Below are positions 10,801 through 17,821 of a stretch of DNA of 64,000 bases, piece after piece. Source of the DNA: Ricordea florida. Lineage: Eukaryota; Cnidaria; Anthozoa; Corallimorpharia; Ricordeidae. The position numbers were made by a program, and so were the translations under genes. Numbering within the stretch: the first letter of the stretch is position 1; every line of letters starts with the position of its first letter. Location of the stretch: the NCBI GenBank assembly GCA_949710005.1, contig OX453276.1:22127849-22191848 (forward strand), given 5' to 3'. The notes under the pieces were generated by a model. The model made no database searches. It saw only the letters and a program-made list of their open reading frames with translations, and was not told where the DNA came from.

Positions 10801-12389
10801 AATGCTACAAAATAAGAAAAGATTGTAAAATATGCGATAAAAACAAGAGTTATAATCTATTGAAAACGGGTATGGTTGGAGGCCCTAGTATTTTATATAT
10901 GAGATATGCGGAGGCAGAAAAAACAATGATTCGCCTTCATAAATATAAAAACCCGAAAAAATGCGTGCGAATTGTTGGTAATGACGCAAATGGTTTATAT
11001 CTATACTGTTCTGGACAAGAAATGCCATGCGGAAAAGAAGAATGCATTGAGGTTGCAAAGCCATCGGATCCTAAATTTATTAAGAAGATTTGCGAAGATA
11101 TTCTTGACGGAAATCTTTTCGGGTTTTGTCAAGTTGATATCCATGTACCTGATCACCTAAAAGAAAAGTTTGAAGAGTTCTCCCCTTTATTTATTGTAGA
11201 CTCTGTTCCTGAATATTTAGTACCAGAGCATATGAAAGAATATCAAAGAGCGACAGGTAGAAAACATTTAAAAGACAATAAAAAATTGCTTGGTGTTACC
11301 AAGGCAAAAAAGATATTGTTATATACTCCTATGATAAAATGGTATCTTAATCATGGTTTGGAGATTACCGCCATCCATAATATTTTAAAGTATGAATCGG
11401 GAAGGCCCTTTGGATTTTTTGTAAAAGAGGTGGCAGACGCAAGAAGAGATGGAGATATTGAGGTTTTGTTGGAAAAACTAAGTAAAGCCTTTGATGAAAA
11501 CAAGATTGACGATGTAGTAAAAATTACCAATGAATTAAACCAATTTCCTGATATATTTAAAGCTATTGAAGAAAATAAAGATATCAAAGTGCTGATTGAA
11601 AAATTAAAACCAAAGTACAAAGGGTGTAAAGAATTAGCCGACACGAATAAACTTAGGGGAAATTCTTTCTACGGGAAAATGATAGAAGATAAAGAAAAAC
11701 ATAATATCACAAGGTATACTCAGGATGAGGAAGAGGTTGAAAAAGCCCTAAGATCTGCTTTCTTTGAGGATCTTAATGAAATAAATGACACATATGAAAT
11801 AATAAAACGAAAAAGATTAATAAAAATAGACAGGCCCTATCAATGCGGCATCGCGGTGTATCAGCTAGCAAAATTAAGAATGCTGGAATTCTATTACGAT
11901 TTTCTAGATAAATTTGTAGATAGAAAGGATTTTGAGCTGATACAAATGGATACAGATTCAATGTACATGGCAATTTCAGCCGAAAATTTGGATGATATTA
12001 TAAAACCCGAAATGAGAGAAGAATACTTTAGTGGCGGAAAAGAAAAATTCCTATCGACTTCTAAATATCATGATAAGACTCCGGCTTTGTTCAAAAAAGA
12101 GTTTGACGGTATTAGAATGATCGCTCTTTCATCAAAATGTTATTACGCGGAGGATGAGAAAGGAAAGGCAAAGTATAGTTGCAAAGGTACAATTCATAGA
12201 CAAAACGAAATGAACTGGGATAGATACATGTCAGCTTTGAAAGGGTCAATTGATATGTCACAAAATACAGGATTTAGAATCAATGATAACCAAATTGTGA
12301 CATATACACAAATTAAAAAGGGATTGAACGCATATTACGATAAAAGATGGGTTTATGAGGATGGAATTCACACAAAACCATTATTTTAA
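7896..12389 (+). CDS. polB: Protein-primed family B DNA polymerase with N-terminal accessory domains
   Basis: Replicates the element's linear genome (1,497 residues). In order: a Rho_N/SAP-like domain (1-45, starting MDQLKG); a Pro-rich repeat (about 60-115, PGSPPPRTPPVT units) with two basic RKRKLA nuclear-signal-like runs; an OTU-like Cys/His region (DDNLCVWRC near 370, NNHGFF near 470); a C2H2-like finger (486-511); and a VSR-like endonuclease segment (EFYGCKWHGC near 600, VWECE near 636). The 3'-5' exonuclease follows (YDFEG about 660, FNSGKYD about 759, YNLNDV about 892), then polymerase motifs A (NDANGLYLY, about 1028), B (KLRGNSFYG, about 1252) and C (DTDS, about 1352). All catalytic motifs are present. 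I chose ATG 7,896 over 7,875 because it sits 30 nt after the promoter box and matches the MDQL start of the right-end gene. The 3' end overlaps the integrase gene by 9 bp. Confidence 0.93.
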   Translation: MDQLKGYVLKEIVRELRIRGRSRMRREDRVVALREMGINTQEDLENYRRRLNEDQQIPRTPPGSPPPRTPPVTPPGSPPPRTPPVTPPGSPPPRKRKLAPTFIKPQTPRTLPGSTPSRKRKLASQVPILDEPVPKINVPILKPKNIFKVLDKDKFAKKLEELANENIIKFTNKKTKPKKGVTISDSVRDELKEKTKKKRTTTLKIFSINPHEDDPPIQNNRENIIRIRRDLNNDLTETIYNELEPKIEMGARIVFSFTALIQRGNGEIAYHAHTFRSGGTFTSLPEIKNYIEQCEGERLSLEGIAWMRAYLPPEKKINKPGVNEGGVEFREVQIKVINTRQPLVGCGRLPDELRKKRCIYSVDDKDDNLCVWRCLAILMNINSGKQNPEKRIEKQALNLARTFYGNKKLKGEEVRSTKLVDFEKISKVFSINIRVYEQKDISNFKVWKLVFGKNNFKDNLPTLNLGLYNNHGFFIKNLDLLAQNWVCQGCNQKFTRHEDLKRHFTNETCTGGKTKIFCTGEKIKHIMNESEKVFYGGKINFSYKACRWIENQSKIMGKHIHHGLCGHGGERCYRDEEGNEILFDGYEPETNTVFEFYGCKWHGCPCSSTDKIKYNETIERENMIKSLGYNVVSVWECENPELPNIWFKKKFNPYPYFIDYDFEGLLQKEDKQITDDLIFTHTHIPVSVAIIDNLTKKPVFLCNQNPDELIKEFVEKLEEIRKIIVEKVREEYPLPDQDSLQKNVLQKYEEWCNQVPVLGFNSGKYDINLIKRHFIKHMTDKTKDIFIAKKQNRYMFLSTPHFKFLDIMSYLAPGVSFDKWCKANNCEAKKLVLPYEKLDGYDKLSLVGPVKHEDFYSSLKKKNISKEEYEEYLLEFEKRGCVTMLDWLKEYNLNDVIPFLEALEKTRRLYYPDEIDILKDAVSIPGVSMRAVLNKYQKMKKKGDPELYAPGQYCIHRCNKICKNEFCKKCYKIRKDCKICDKNKSYNLLKTGMVGGPSILYMRYAEAEKTMIRLHKYKNPKKCVRIVGNDANGLYLYCSGQEMPCGKEECIEVAKPSDPKFIKKICEDILDGNLFGFCQVDIHVPDHLKEKFEEFSPLFIVDSVPEYLVPEHMKEYQRATGRKHLKDNKKLLGVTKAKKILLYTPMIKWYLNHGLEITAIHNILKYESGRPFGFFVKEVADARRDGDIEVLLEKLSKAFDENKIDDVVKITNELNQFPDIFKAIEENKDIKVLIEKLKPKYKGCKELADTNKLRGNSFYGKMIEDKEKHNITRYTQDEEEVEKALRSAFFEDLNEINDTYEIIKRKRLIKIDRPYQCGIAVYQLAKLRMLEFYYDFLDKFVDRKDFELIQMDTDSMYMAISAENLDDIIKPEMREEYFSGGKEKFLSTSKYHDKTPALFKKEFDGIRMIALSSKCYYAEDEKGKAKYSCKGTIHRQNEMNWDRYMSALKGSIDMSQNTGFRINDNQIVTYTQIKKGLNAYYDKRWVYEDGIHTKPLF
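8075..8260 (+). repeat. Proline-rich tandem repeat within polB
   Basis: Repeats of about 42 bp encode PPGSPPPRTPPVT-type units, followed by two degenerate copies ending in RKRKLA. The antisense frame is open for 149 codons only because of this repeat. Confidence 0.8.
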
Positions 12390-13355
12390 AACAGAATTAG
12401 GGGGTAACTCTGTATCATCCGGAATAACCTGTAATTCTTCACGCACAAAACCCCGTCTTGGGCCATCCTCTAAAAAGTATAAAACAGGCTGATTAGGAGA
12501 AATTCTACTTCCAGAAATATAATAAATTTTAATACTCCAAATGGGATCTGTGGCTCTTCTTCTTTCCCCACCCTCAAGTTCACCCGGAGATAATAAATAT
12601 CTAACCCTAACTTCAGTTGGTAGTCTAACCTCATCAAGACCCACCACACGTTTGTAATTTTTAGTTTCAATATTCACCTCTTTCATTTTTATAGCCTCAT
12701 CGGGCTCTTTACCGGTTATTCTCTTTTTCGTATTATTCAAAGTTTTTAGAATAGCCGGTAATCTTTTCACCCATACTCTTGATCGATCATCACTGATCAT
12801 TTCCTGCGCATATTGATGGCTAAATAATTTTTCTCCTAATATTTTATTTGCGTTTTCCACAAATGCTTGTGCTCTATGATTACCAGCCTCACTTCTTTGT
12901 ATCCTCACATTATGGTAATTCATGAGTTTACTAACTTCACCCATAAATTCTTTCCCAGGATCAACCATTAAAGTTTTTGGATATTTTAATCTTCTAGAAT
13001 ATATTTTCTTAAAAGCTTCTGATATCTCTCGACTTTCTTTTGAGGTTAATGGCTCAGCATCTTTATATCTCGAGGCGATATCAACCACAACTAACGCGTA
13101 TTTATATGTTTTTCTTCCAACTCTATCGTGCGGTAAAAATAATAAATCCGCTTGGTGAATCTGATTGGGTTTATCCACAGTCCAGTGCGGCCTAGGTATA
13201 TATTTAGGCGGGGGTAGATAGATTTGCCATATTGCCTGTTTCTGTAACCATTGTTTTGCCACATTTTCACTTACTTTAGCCTTCTCAGCCAATTTAGGAA
13301 TCGCGGCATATCCTTTCCAATACCCTTCGACCGAATAATATATTTTTGACATCAT
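12381..13355 (-). CDS. int: Retroviral-type DDE integrase (rve)
   Basis: 324 residues; inserts the element's linear DNA into host chromosomes. A helix-turn-helix-like N-terminus (about 16-40, IPKLAEKAKVSENVAKQWL) precedes the RNase-H-fold core. Catalytic residues are visible: D70 (QADLLF), D132 (VDPGKEF) and E167 (AQAFVENANK), the last two with 34 residues between them. The C-terminal part (about 225-315) is a basic, beta-rich tail of the SH3/chromo type seen in Polinton integrases. The gene converges on polB with a 9-bp overlap and diverges from the 58-codon gene across a 31-bp gap. The start is MM at 13,355; 13,352 is an alternative. No box of the TTTAAA type sits at the usual distance, so its control may differ. 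Confidence 0.93.
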   Translation of the reverse strand: MMSKIYYSVEGYWKGYAAIPKLAEKAKVSENVAKQWLQKQAIWQIYLPPPKYIPRPHWTVDKPNQIHQADLLFLPHDRVGRKTYKYALVVVDIASRYKDAEPLTSKESREISEAFKKIYSRRLKYPKTLMVDPGKEFMGEVSKLMNYHNVRIQRSEAGNHRAQAFVENANKILGEKLFSHQYAQEMISDDRSRVWVKRLPAILKTLNNTKKRITGKEPDEAIKMKEVNIETKNYKRVVGLDEVRLPTEVRVRYLLSPGELEGGERRRATDPIWSIKIYYISGSRISPNQPVLYFLEDGPRRGFVREELQVIPDDTELPPNSVLK

Positions 13356-13360
13356 TTAAA
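13355..13360 (+). promoter_or_regulatory. Late-type box TTTAAA for the 58-codon gene
   Basis: Starts 32 nt before ATG 13,387. It overlaps the integrase start on the other strand. Confidence 0.5.
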
Positions 13361-13369
13361 AATAAGCAA

Positions 13370-13383
13370 TTATCTTATAAATT
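13370..13383 (+). promoter_or_regulatory. TATCTTATAAATTA motif, copy 1
   Basis: An exact 14-mer ending 3 nt before ATG 13,387. It recurs at 13,577-13,590, again 2-3 nt before an ATG (the capsid gene). Possibly the initiator/leader part of a strong late promoter, or a duplicated leader. Confidence 0.5.
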
Positions 13384-13386
13384 AAA

Positions 13387-13563
13387 ATGCCGGAGGAAGA
13401 AAAAACAAAATTTAGCGAAAACCAAATTAATCTCATGAAAAAAATTATTAGGGAAAAAATTCTATATATGGAAGATGGCGATAAAATTTTTAATATTATG
13501 ATTTTAATTCCCGAGGCGAGAGAGGGTTTATTAAAACATATTGGTGAGTTAGAAAAGGTTTAA
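13387..13563 (+). CDS. Small conserved-position protein, 58 aa
   Basis: A short ORF starting MPEEEKTKFSENQINLMKK and ending in ...LLKHIGELEKV. It is acidic at the start, then amphipathic helix, with no membrane segment. I do not recognise it. It is real by context: it fills the gap between integrase and capsid genes, has a TTTAAA box 32 nt upstream, and shares its last 14-nt leader (TATCTTATAAATTA) exactly with the capsid gene. A structural or capsid-assembly role is possible from its position only. Confidence 0.7.
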   Translation: MPEEEKTKFSENQINLMKKIIREKILYMEDGDKIFNIMILIPEAREGLLKHIGELEKV

Positions 13564-13564
13564 A
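13559..13564 (+). promoter_or_regulatory. Late-type box TTTAAA for the capsid gene
   Basis: Starts 34 nt before ATG 13,593 and overlaps the stop codon of the preceding small gene. Confidence 0.55.
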
Positions 13565-13576
13565 GGTTAACCAAAG

Positions 13577-13590
13577 TATCTTATAAATTA
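13577..13590 (+). promoter_or_regulatory. TATCTTATAAATTA motif, copy 2
   Basis: Exact repeat of 13,370-13,383, ending 2 nt before the capsid ATG. Confidence 0.5.
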
Positions 13591-13592
13591 CA

Positions 13593-14828
13593 ATGACGTC
13601 TGAAAAAATTAATCCAAACAGAATTCCAAAAGAACCCTTTGGTTTGAAAGCAGAATCAACCCTGAATAGAATTACTCTAAATCCATCCACGGCCAGTCCA
13701 GGAGAAACATTATATATAAATATTCCAAAACTCGCCGAGAATTTGGTGATTGTTCCTGGAAGTGTATCTCTTCTATTTGATTTAGATGTTGAGGGTCATG
13801 CGAATAATACACTTGTGAATAATGTGGGTCGTAATCTTGTAACCAGACTAAAAGTTCTTTTTGGGGGAGAAACACTTCAGGATACTCAAAGATATGATCT
13901 GTTTAAAACATATCATGATTTATTCCTAACTGAAGAAGAGCGTGAAGATAGATTAAAACAAGGTATTTCTTCTGAAAATATGAGAAAACTTAGAACAAAT
14001 GCCGGTGATAAGGATGATTCAGATTCAAAAGAATTAGCTCTTGCGGCAATTCATAATACTAAGTATAGAATACCAATAGATCACCCAGTTTTAAAAGATC
14101 ATGGAGTTTTTTATCCAAAAGCATTAGAAAATCATTTAATATTTGAGATTACACTAGCCCCATTTTATGATATTATTAAATATTCAGATGTAACAAAAGC
14201 ACCATCATATTCAATCAAAAACCTTGAGTTAGAATATTCTTCAATTTCAAGCGAATACTTAGCGCGCGAAGCACAAGCCGCCTATCAAGTTGGTAAAGGA
14301 TTCTTTTATGAAAATGTTACTTTACACAAAACTTTTACATTTAAAGTAGTCGCTGATGGTGTTATTAATCAACATATTAATTTACCGAGAAGATCAATGA
14401 CTGGAATATTATTTTTGTTTACTCTACCACATGCCGGGGGGTTAAGAGATTCTGAAAAATTTTATAATCCAAATATAACTTCTGTTAATATTGATGTTGA
14501 TGGCGTTCCAAATCGAATATACTCTAGGGGTATGATTCCATCTGATCTTTGGGAATCCGTGAAAAAACGCTTTCATAGGGAACAAATTTCATTAAAAGAA
14601 GAAGATTTTTACGCGGATAAGTTTGCTCTTTGGGTTGATACTAGAACTCATCCAGATAATGGTATTCATGGAGGAGGACTGGCTCTAAATAATACGCATG
14701 ATGGCGTAAAAATAGAAATTAAAAGGAATGTAAAAAGTACCTCAGAAACAGTAACTTGTTATATGTTTGTCGTAGCAGATGCAATGCTGGAGATTATGAA
14801 TTCAGGTTTGAGATCAATTAAGTACTGA
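13593..14828 (+). CDS. Major capsid protein candidate (double jelly-roll type)
   Basis: 411 residues, beta-rich. The N-terminal third has the pattern expected of Polinton-type double jelly-roll capsid proteins: GETLYINIPKL, then PGSVSLLFDLDV, then TLVNNVGRNLVTRLKVLFGG and a DTQRYDLFKTYHDLFL segment, where an NN-x-x-R-x-L stretch sits in a conserved strand-turn. The middle has IDHPVLKDHGVF and a PRRSM segment. It lies directly upstream of the packaging ATPase, the usual capsid-ATPase neighbourhood. It is shorter than many Maverick capsid proteins. I recall close relatives as uncharacterised proteins in cnidarian genomes. Assignment is by pattern and context; structure prediction would settle it. 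Transcription is probably late (TTTAAA box at -34). Confidence 0.72.
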   Translation: MTSEKINPNRIPKEPFGLKAESTLNRITLNPSTASPGETLYINIPKLAENLVIVPGSVSLLFDLDVEGHANNTLVNNVGRNLVTRLKVLFGGETLQDTQRYDLFKTYHDLFLTEEEREDRLKQGISSENMRKLRTNAGDKDDSDSKELALAAIHNTKYRIPIDHPVLKDHGVFYPKALENHLIFEITLAPFYDIIKYSDVTKAPSYSIKNLELEYSSISSEYLAREAQAAYQVGKGFFYENVTLHKTFTFKVVADGVINQHINLPRRSMTGILFLFTLPHAGGLRDSEKFYNPNITSVNIDVDGVPNRIYSRGMIPSDLWESVKKRFHREQISLKEEDFYADKFALWVDTRTHPDNGIHGGGLALNNTHDGVKIEIKRNVKSTSETVTCYMFVVADAMLEIMNSGLRSIKY

Positions 14829-14835
14829 CCAAGAA

Positions 14836-14841
14836 TCTAAA
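14836..14841 (+). promoter_or_regulatory. Late-type box TCTAAA for the ATPase
   Basis: Starts 31 nt before ATG 14,867. Confidence 0.5.
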
Positions 14842-14866
14842 AACATAATGTTATGATACAAAAATC

Positions 14867-15493
14867 ATGGAAGATTTACGAGATAAAATACCATTCCATT
14901 GTATTATAACAGGACCCACAAATTGCGGAAAAACAAAGTACTTAATTGAACAGCTCCGAGGTCCTTTCCGGAAAGTTTTTGAATATATTGTCTTAATTTG
15001 TCCGACCTATTCTAAAAATAAAACTTATCATAATTTTGCCCTAGGGGATAAACATTTCTATAAATTATCTCCAGATGCAAGTAACGTTGAGGAGATTAAT
15101 GAATTGTTAAATGATTGCCAAACTTTATTCTCCGGAACAAATACTTTAATAATTTTAGATGATTGCGCAGTATCCACTGATCTGAAGAAAAGATCCAATA
15201 AATTTATAGATTTGGCATTTTCCGGAAGGCATCATGGATTATCGGTTTGGGTTCTAACCCAGCAATTAACATCCATAGCAAAACCATTCAGGGAAAATGT
15301 GGCCTGCGTTGTTACTTTCCATAATCCTTCGCAGAAAGGCATGAAAATGTTTTTTGAAGATTACGGCGGTGATTTGGATTATGAATTGGGGAAAAAGTTT
15401 GTACAACTCCTGAAAACCGAAAAATATTCTAGGCTGTGTTTATCTTTGCGCTATCCATTTAATTGTTATTTAGAGATACCCGAAGTGATTTAA
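14867..15493 (+). CDS. A32-like (FtsK/HerA) genome-packaging ATPase
   Basis: 208 residues; powers DNA entry into the capsid. Walker A is GPTNCGKT (16-23), Walker B LIILDD (94-99), and LTQQL near 138 provides the glutamine sensor typical of the HerA/FtsK fold. Its length is normal for Maverick, virophage and poxvirus A32-type ATPases. The start MEDLRD is preceded by AAAAATC and the TCTAAA box. It follows the capsid candidate with a 38-bp gap, and the next gene's ATG comes 6 bp after its stop. Confidence 0.93.
   Translation: MEDLRDKIPFHCIITGPTNCGKTKYLIEQLRGPFRKVFEYIVLICPTYSKNKTYHNFALGDKHFYKLSPDASNVEEINELLNDCQTLFSGTNTLIILDDCAVSTDLKKRSNKFIDLAFSGRHHGLSVWVLTQQLTSIAKPFRENVACVVTFHNPSQKGMKMFFEDYGGDLDYELGKKFVQLLKTEKYSRLCLSLRYPFNCYLEIPEVI
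15469..15474 (+). promoter_or_regulatory. Late-type box TTTAGA for the 186-codon gene
   Basis: Inside the 3' end of the ATPase gene, 30 nt before ATG 15,499. It supports that ATG over the upstream in-frame ATG at 15,463, which would overlap the ATPase. Confidence 0.45.
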
Positions 15494-15498
15494 CAAAG

Positions 15499-16059
15499 AT
15501 GACAAACGTTGAAGATTATATAGAAGAACAACCAGACCGACCGCAGGGAGGATCGGGAAAAGATGTGGTAAAATATAATGATGATATTGAAATCAAACAA
15601 GAATCACTGGCTATTATCGCAGTTCTTGGAACTACAAAAGAATATTTAGGTGTTAATATGAGTCTAGGTGATATAAAGAGACTAACAGAAAAAGATGTTG
15701 AAAAATATTATAATAGATATCAGGCAGTATTAGGTAAGAAAATTAATGATGGATTGGTAGATTCATCTCTTCAATTAATTTCTCATGCCATTTCTTACAT
15801 GGTTCCTGTAGATGATATTGATGCGCTTTGTAAAGATTTGAAGAATGATGAGTTGGTTAATCGCGAACTGAAAAACTTTGCAGGTCTGTTAGCATTAAAA
15901 GGAGGAAGATTGGTAGCACTTGCTAGCGGACTATTTCAAGTAGCTAAACACATAAAATTCAACAAAAATCAACAATTTCTAAGAGAAGAACCAGCAAATT
16001 CTAACACAACTGATCAGGAAACTAAGCAATCTGCTGAAGGTGTTGATACAGTACATTAA
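15499..16059 (+). CDS. Conserved Maverick virion-type protein, 186 aa, unknown function
   Basis: Starts MTNVEDYIEEQ. An acidic N-terminus precedes a helical core (KDVEKYYNRYQAVLGKK, then a SLQLISHAISYMVPVDDIDALC stretch). Near residues 133-155 a hydrophobic, glycine-containing segment (FAGLLALKGGRLVALASGLF) could be a membrane-active or amphipathic helix. The tail is polar (Ser/Thr/Gln). It lies between ATPase and small membrane-protein genes. I recall similar proteins beside these genes in cnidarian elements but know no function. The longer frame from 15,463 would add 12 residues and is disfavoured by the promoter spacing. Confidence 0.8.
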   Translation: MTNVEDYIEEQPDRPQGGSGKDVVKYNDDIEIKQESLAIIAVLGTTKEYLGVNMSLGDIKRLTEKDVEKYYNRYQAVLGKKINDGLVDSSLQLISHAISYMVPVDDIDALCKDLKNDELVNRELKNFAGLLALKGGRLVALASGLFQVAKHIKFNKNQQFLREEPANSNTTDQETKQSAEGVDTVH

Positions 16060-16064
16060 ACAGA

Positions 16065-16070
16065 TCTAAA
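16065..16070 (+). promoter_or_regulatory. Late-type box TCTAAA for the 140-codon gene
   Basis: Starts 32 nt before ATG 16,097. Confidence 0.5.
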
Positions 16071-16096
16071 AACTTATCTTCAGCATCTAAATAACA

Positions 16097-16519
16097 ATGT
16101 CCGAACAAAATGAACAAGTTGAGCAAATTACGGCGGATCCTGCACCCGAAAATAAAGATACTAAAAAGAAAGAGAAAGATCCTAAAAAGGTTGCGGCTGG
16201 AAAGAAATTAGCCGAATATAATAAAAAAGCAAAAGATGCATTAGCCAGGGAGATGAAACGAAACGAAAATACAGAAATAGAGTATAGTCAAGAAAAGTCA
16301 AACAATGAAGCTAAATCATGGCTACCTGAGTTATCTTTTACTACTGTTTTATCCGTTATTGGATTAGGGTTTACAGCATTTGATCTTTTTATGAGATATA
16401 AGGAAAAAGCTAGGGTTGAATATTCTAATAGGATACCTGATTTATCACAAGTTCCGCAATTACCACAACCAAAAAAGATACCATTTTCTGTAGCCCCAAA
16501 ATCTTTAGGAATGGAATAA
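16097..16519 (+). CDS. Lys-rich single-pass membrane protein, 140 aa
   Basis: The N-terminal half is charged (DTKKKEKDPKKVAAGKKLAE), then one hydrophobic segment near residues 76-97 (LPELSFTTVLSVIGLGFTAF), then a Pro-rich tail (VPQLPQPKKIPFSVAP). The basic part could bind DNA and the hydrophobic part a membrane or capsid interior, much as small core proteins of adenovirus-like particles do. This is inference from composition. Function not recognised. Confidence 0.78.
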   Translation: MSEQNEQVEQITADPAPENKDTKKKEKDPKKVAAGKKLAEYNKKAKDALAREMKRNENTEIEYSQEKSNNEAKSWLPELSFTTVLSVIGLGFTAFDLFMRYKEKARVEYSNRIPDLSQVPQLPQPKKIPFSVAPKSLGME

Positions 16520-16524
16520 AGTCA

Positions 16525-16530
16525 TTTAAA
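16525..16530 (+). promoter_or_regulatory. Late-type box TTTAAA for the 72-codon gene
   Basis: Starts 33 nt before ATG 16,558, followed by GATACAGTAAAAAATC just before the ATG, a leader similar to those at 14,867 and 17,822. Confidence 0.5.
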
Positions 16531-16557
16531 AGTTTCCCAATGATACAGTAAAAAATC

Positions 16558-16776
16558 ATGTCAACTGAAAACAGACTTGTGAAAACTGTAACTGATTCTG
16601 CGGTGCTTATTGGATTGGGGGCTGGGGTTGGATATGTAGCTAAAAAGATGATGAAAGAATCATTTTTGAGCGACCCATCTTCAAGTATTACAAATTATGC
16701 AAAGTGGGTAGCTGTATTATCCGGAAGCATGTATCTTAAAACATATTTAGAGGATCAAAAGATTTTACCAAAATAA
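16558..16776 (+). CDS. Small two-segment membrane protein, 72 aa
   Basis: MSTENRLVKTVTDS, then a Gly-rich hydrophobic stretch (AVLIGLGAGVGYVAKKM), a polar linker and a second hydrophobic stretch (YAKWVAVLSGSMYL). One nucleotide separates its stop from the next ATG. Probably a minor virion membrane or penetration protein; function not known to me. Confidence 0.75.
   Translation: MSTENRLVKTVTDSAVLIGLGAGVGYVAKKMMKESFLSDPSSSITNYAKWVAVLSGSMYLKTYLEDQKILPK
16746..16751 (+). promoter_or_regulatory. Late-type box TTTAGA for the 130-codon gene
   Basis: Inside the end of the 72-codon gene, 32 nt before ATG 16,778. Confidence 0.45.
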
Positions 16777-16777
16777 A

Positions 16778-17170
16778 ATGGCAGCAATAGCGATGATGAT
16801 TGGTGGGGCTATATTGAATGCAACGGCATTTACTGGTGGAAATTATCTTGCAAAATATTTATCTGGGCGCAATGAGGATACAGAAAAAATACGACACGAC
16901 AAAGCAATGGAAAAATATCAAAGAGATTACGCAGCATATCAGGAAAAAAGACAAAAAATGCTTGATTGGAAAATGAAAAGAAAAGATGAAAAATATCAAG
17001 CATCAAAAAATATTTCGGCAACAAATCAGGCTTTTGAATTGTACGCTCAAATGAATGAACCAAAATTCTCTGATTATTACAAACCAAGCGATGATCAAAA
17101 AACAGGAGAAATGGCATATGTCGGGGCAGGAATGTTAGGTTTAGGTTACGCGGTCAGTAAATTATTGTAA
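16778..17170 (+). CDS. Coiled-coil protein with hydrophobic ends, 130 aa
   Basis: An N-terminal Gly/Ala-rich hydrophobic segment (about 1-25, MIGGAILNATAFTGGNYLA) is followed by a long charged helix (about 35-80: MEKYQRDYAAYQEKRQKML) and a C-terminal hydrophobic end (about 112-130, AYVGAGMLGLGYAVSKLL). I recall near relatives in other cnidarian Maverick copies, which supports it as a real conserved gene. It converges on the minus-strand gene at 17,209, with a hairpin between the stops. Confidence 0.78.
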   Translation: MAAIAMMIGGAILNATAFTGGNYLAKYLSGRNEDTEKIRHDKAMEKYQRDYAAYQEKRQKMLDWKMKRKDEKYQASKNISATNQAFELYAQMNEPKFSDYYKPSDDQKTGEMAYVGAGMLGLGYAVSKLL

Positions 17171-17174
17171 TGTT

Positions 17175-17204
17175 GTTATGTAACCAGTAATTGGGTTATA
17201 TAAC
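17175..17204. terminator. Bidirectional 3'-end hairpin, copy 1
   Basis: GTTATGTAACC, an 8-nt loop, then GGTTATATAAC: an 11-bp stem with one G-T wobble, placed between two convergent stop codons. The 37 bp from 17,175 to 17,211, including the minus-strand stop, recur exactly at 21,841-21,877, also between convergent genes. Hairpin-defined transcript ends are known in mimivirus and its relatives. Confidence 0.7.
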
Positions 17205-17208
17205 ATAA

Positions 17209-17724
17209 TTATGACCATCTTTCTTCCAAATCTCTCAATTCTTGAAAATCTAAATATCTGCTTGGCTGCCAGACTGCAGCAACTATTTCATCATGCAGAC
17301 TTTTGTAGAATTTGTTTTTACGTAATACTTTATATGGATTTGTATATACACTTACCCAAAATGTATCAATGAGAACTTTTTTATTAATCAATGCATTTCT
17401 AAATTTTGTTGCCTCTGGACGATCATTTAAAAAATCATTAGAATTTTCATCAGACGGAAATATTCCAGACATATCGCATTTTGGAGTAAAAGAAAAACCA
17501 TAATAATGCTTATGGCCATTATCTTGTGTATAATTAATTTGAAAATCAACCAATTCGTTTTTTCCAATATCTTCATATTTAATAGAAAGGGCTTTTGATA
17601 AATTATATAAACAATCTTCTTTTATTAATCTCAAAAAATCCATATTTGGTATTTTTTTATCATTAAAATATTCTAAGGTAAAACCTATATTATATTTACG
17701 TATTTTTTTTACTATTCTTGCCAT
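17209..17724 (-). CDS. Unknown protein, 171 aa, paralogue of the gene at 21,875-22,399
   Basis: Starts MARIVKKIRKYNIG. There is no membrane segment. The C-terminal 40 residues (KFYKSLHDEIVAAVWQPSRY, then LDFQELRDLEE) match those of the other minus-strand paralogue (KFYKDLRDELMVVTWHPSRY). That tail resembles a W-H-P-x-R motif I remember at the ends of many proteins of large nucleocytoplasmic DNA viruses; this is from memory and unverified. It is preceded by the exact AAAATTGATTTAAA word and ends at the duplicated hairpin. It is probably an early, non-structural or host-interaction gene. Confidence 0.78.
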   Translation of the reverse strand: MARIVKKIRKYNIGFTLEYFNDKKIPNMDFLRLIKEDCLYNLSKALSIKYEDIGKNELVDFQINYTQDNGHKHYYGFSFTPKCDMSGIFPSDENSNDFLNDRPEATKFRNALINKKVLIDTFWVSVYTNPYKVLRKNKFYKSLHDEIVAAVWQPSRYLDFQELRDLEERWS

Positions 17725-17749
17725 TTTTTTCTTTTATATTTTTTTTTCT

Positions 17750-17763
17750 TTTAAATCAATTTT
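17750..17763 (-). promoter_or_regulatory. Putative early promoter AAAATTGATTTAAA
   Basis: Exact 14-mer on the minus strand; its TTTAAA starts 31 nt before ATG 17,724. Confidence 0.6.
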
Positions 17764-17788
17764 ACTCTTATTTTCAAAATCTAGGTAA

Positions 17789-17794
17789 TCTAAA
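17789..17794 (+). promoter_or_regulatory. Late-type box TCTAAA; decides the start of the 326-codon gene
   Basis: 33 nt before ATG 17,822 but only 18 nt before the upstream in-frame ATG 17,807. The GTAAAAAAATC leader before 17,822 matches other late leaders, so 17,822 is chosen. Confidence 0.5.
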
Positions 17795-17821
17795 GATTTC
17801 ATACTGATGAGTAAAAAAATC

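Noticed and set aside
15463..15498. Upstream ATG of the 186-codon gene
   Set aside because: It would overlap the ATPase coding end and contain the promoter box itself.
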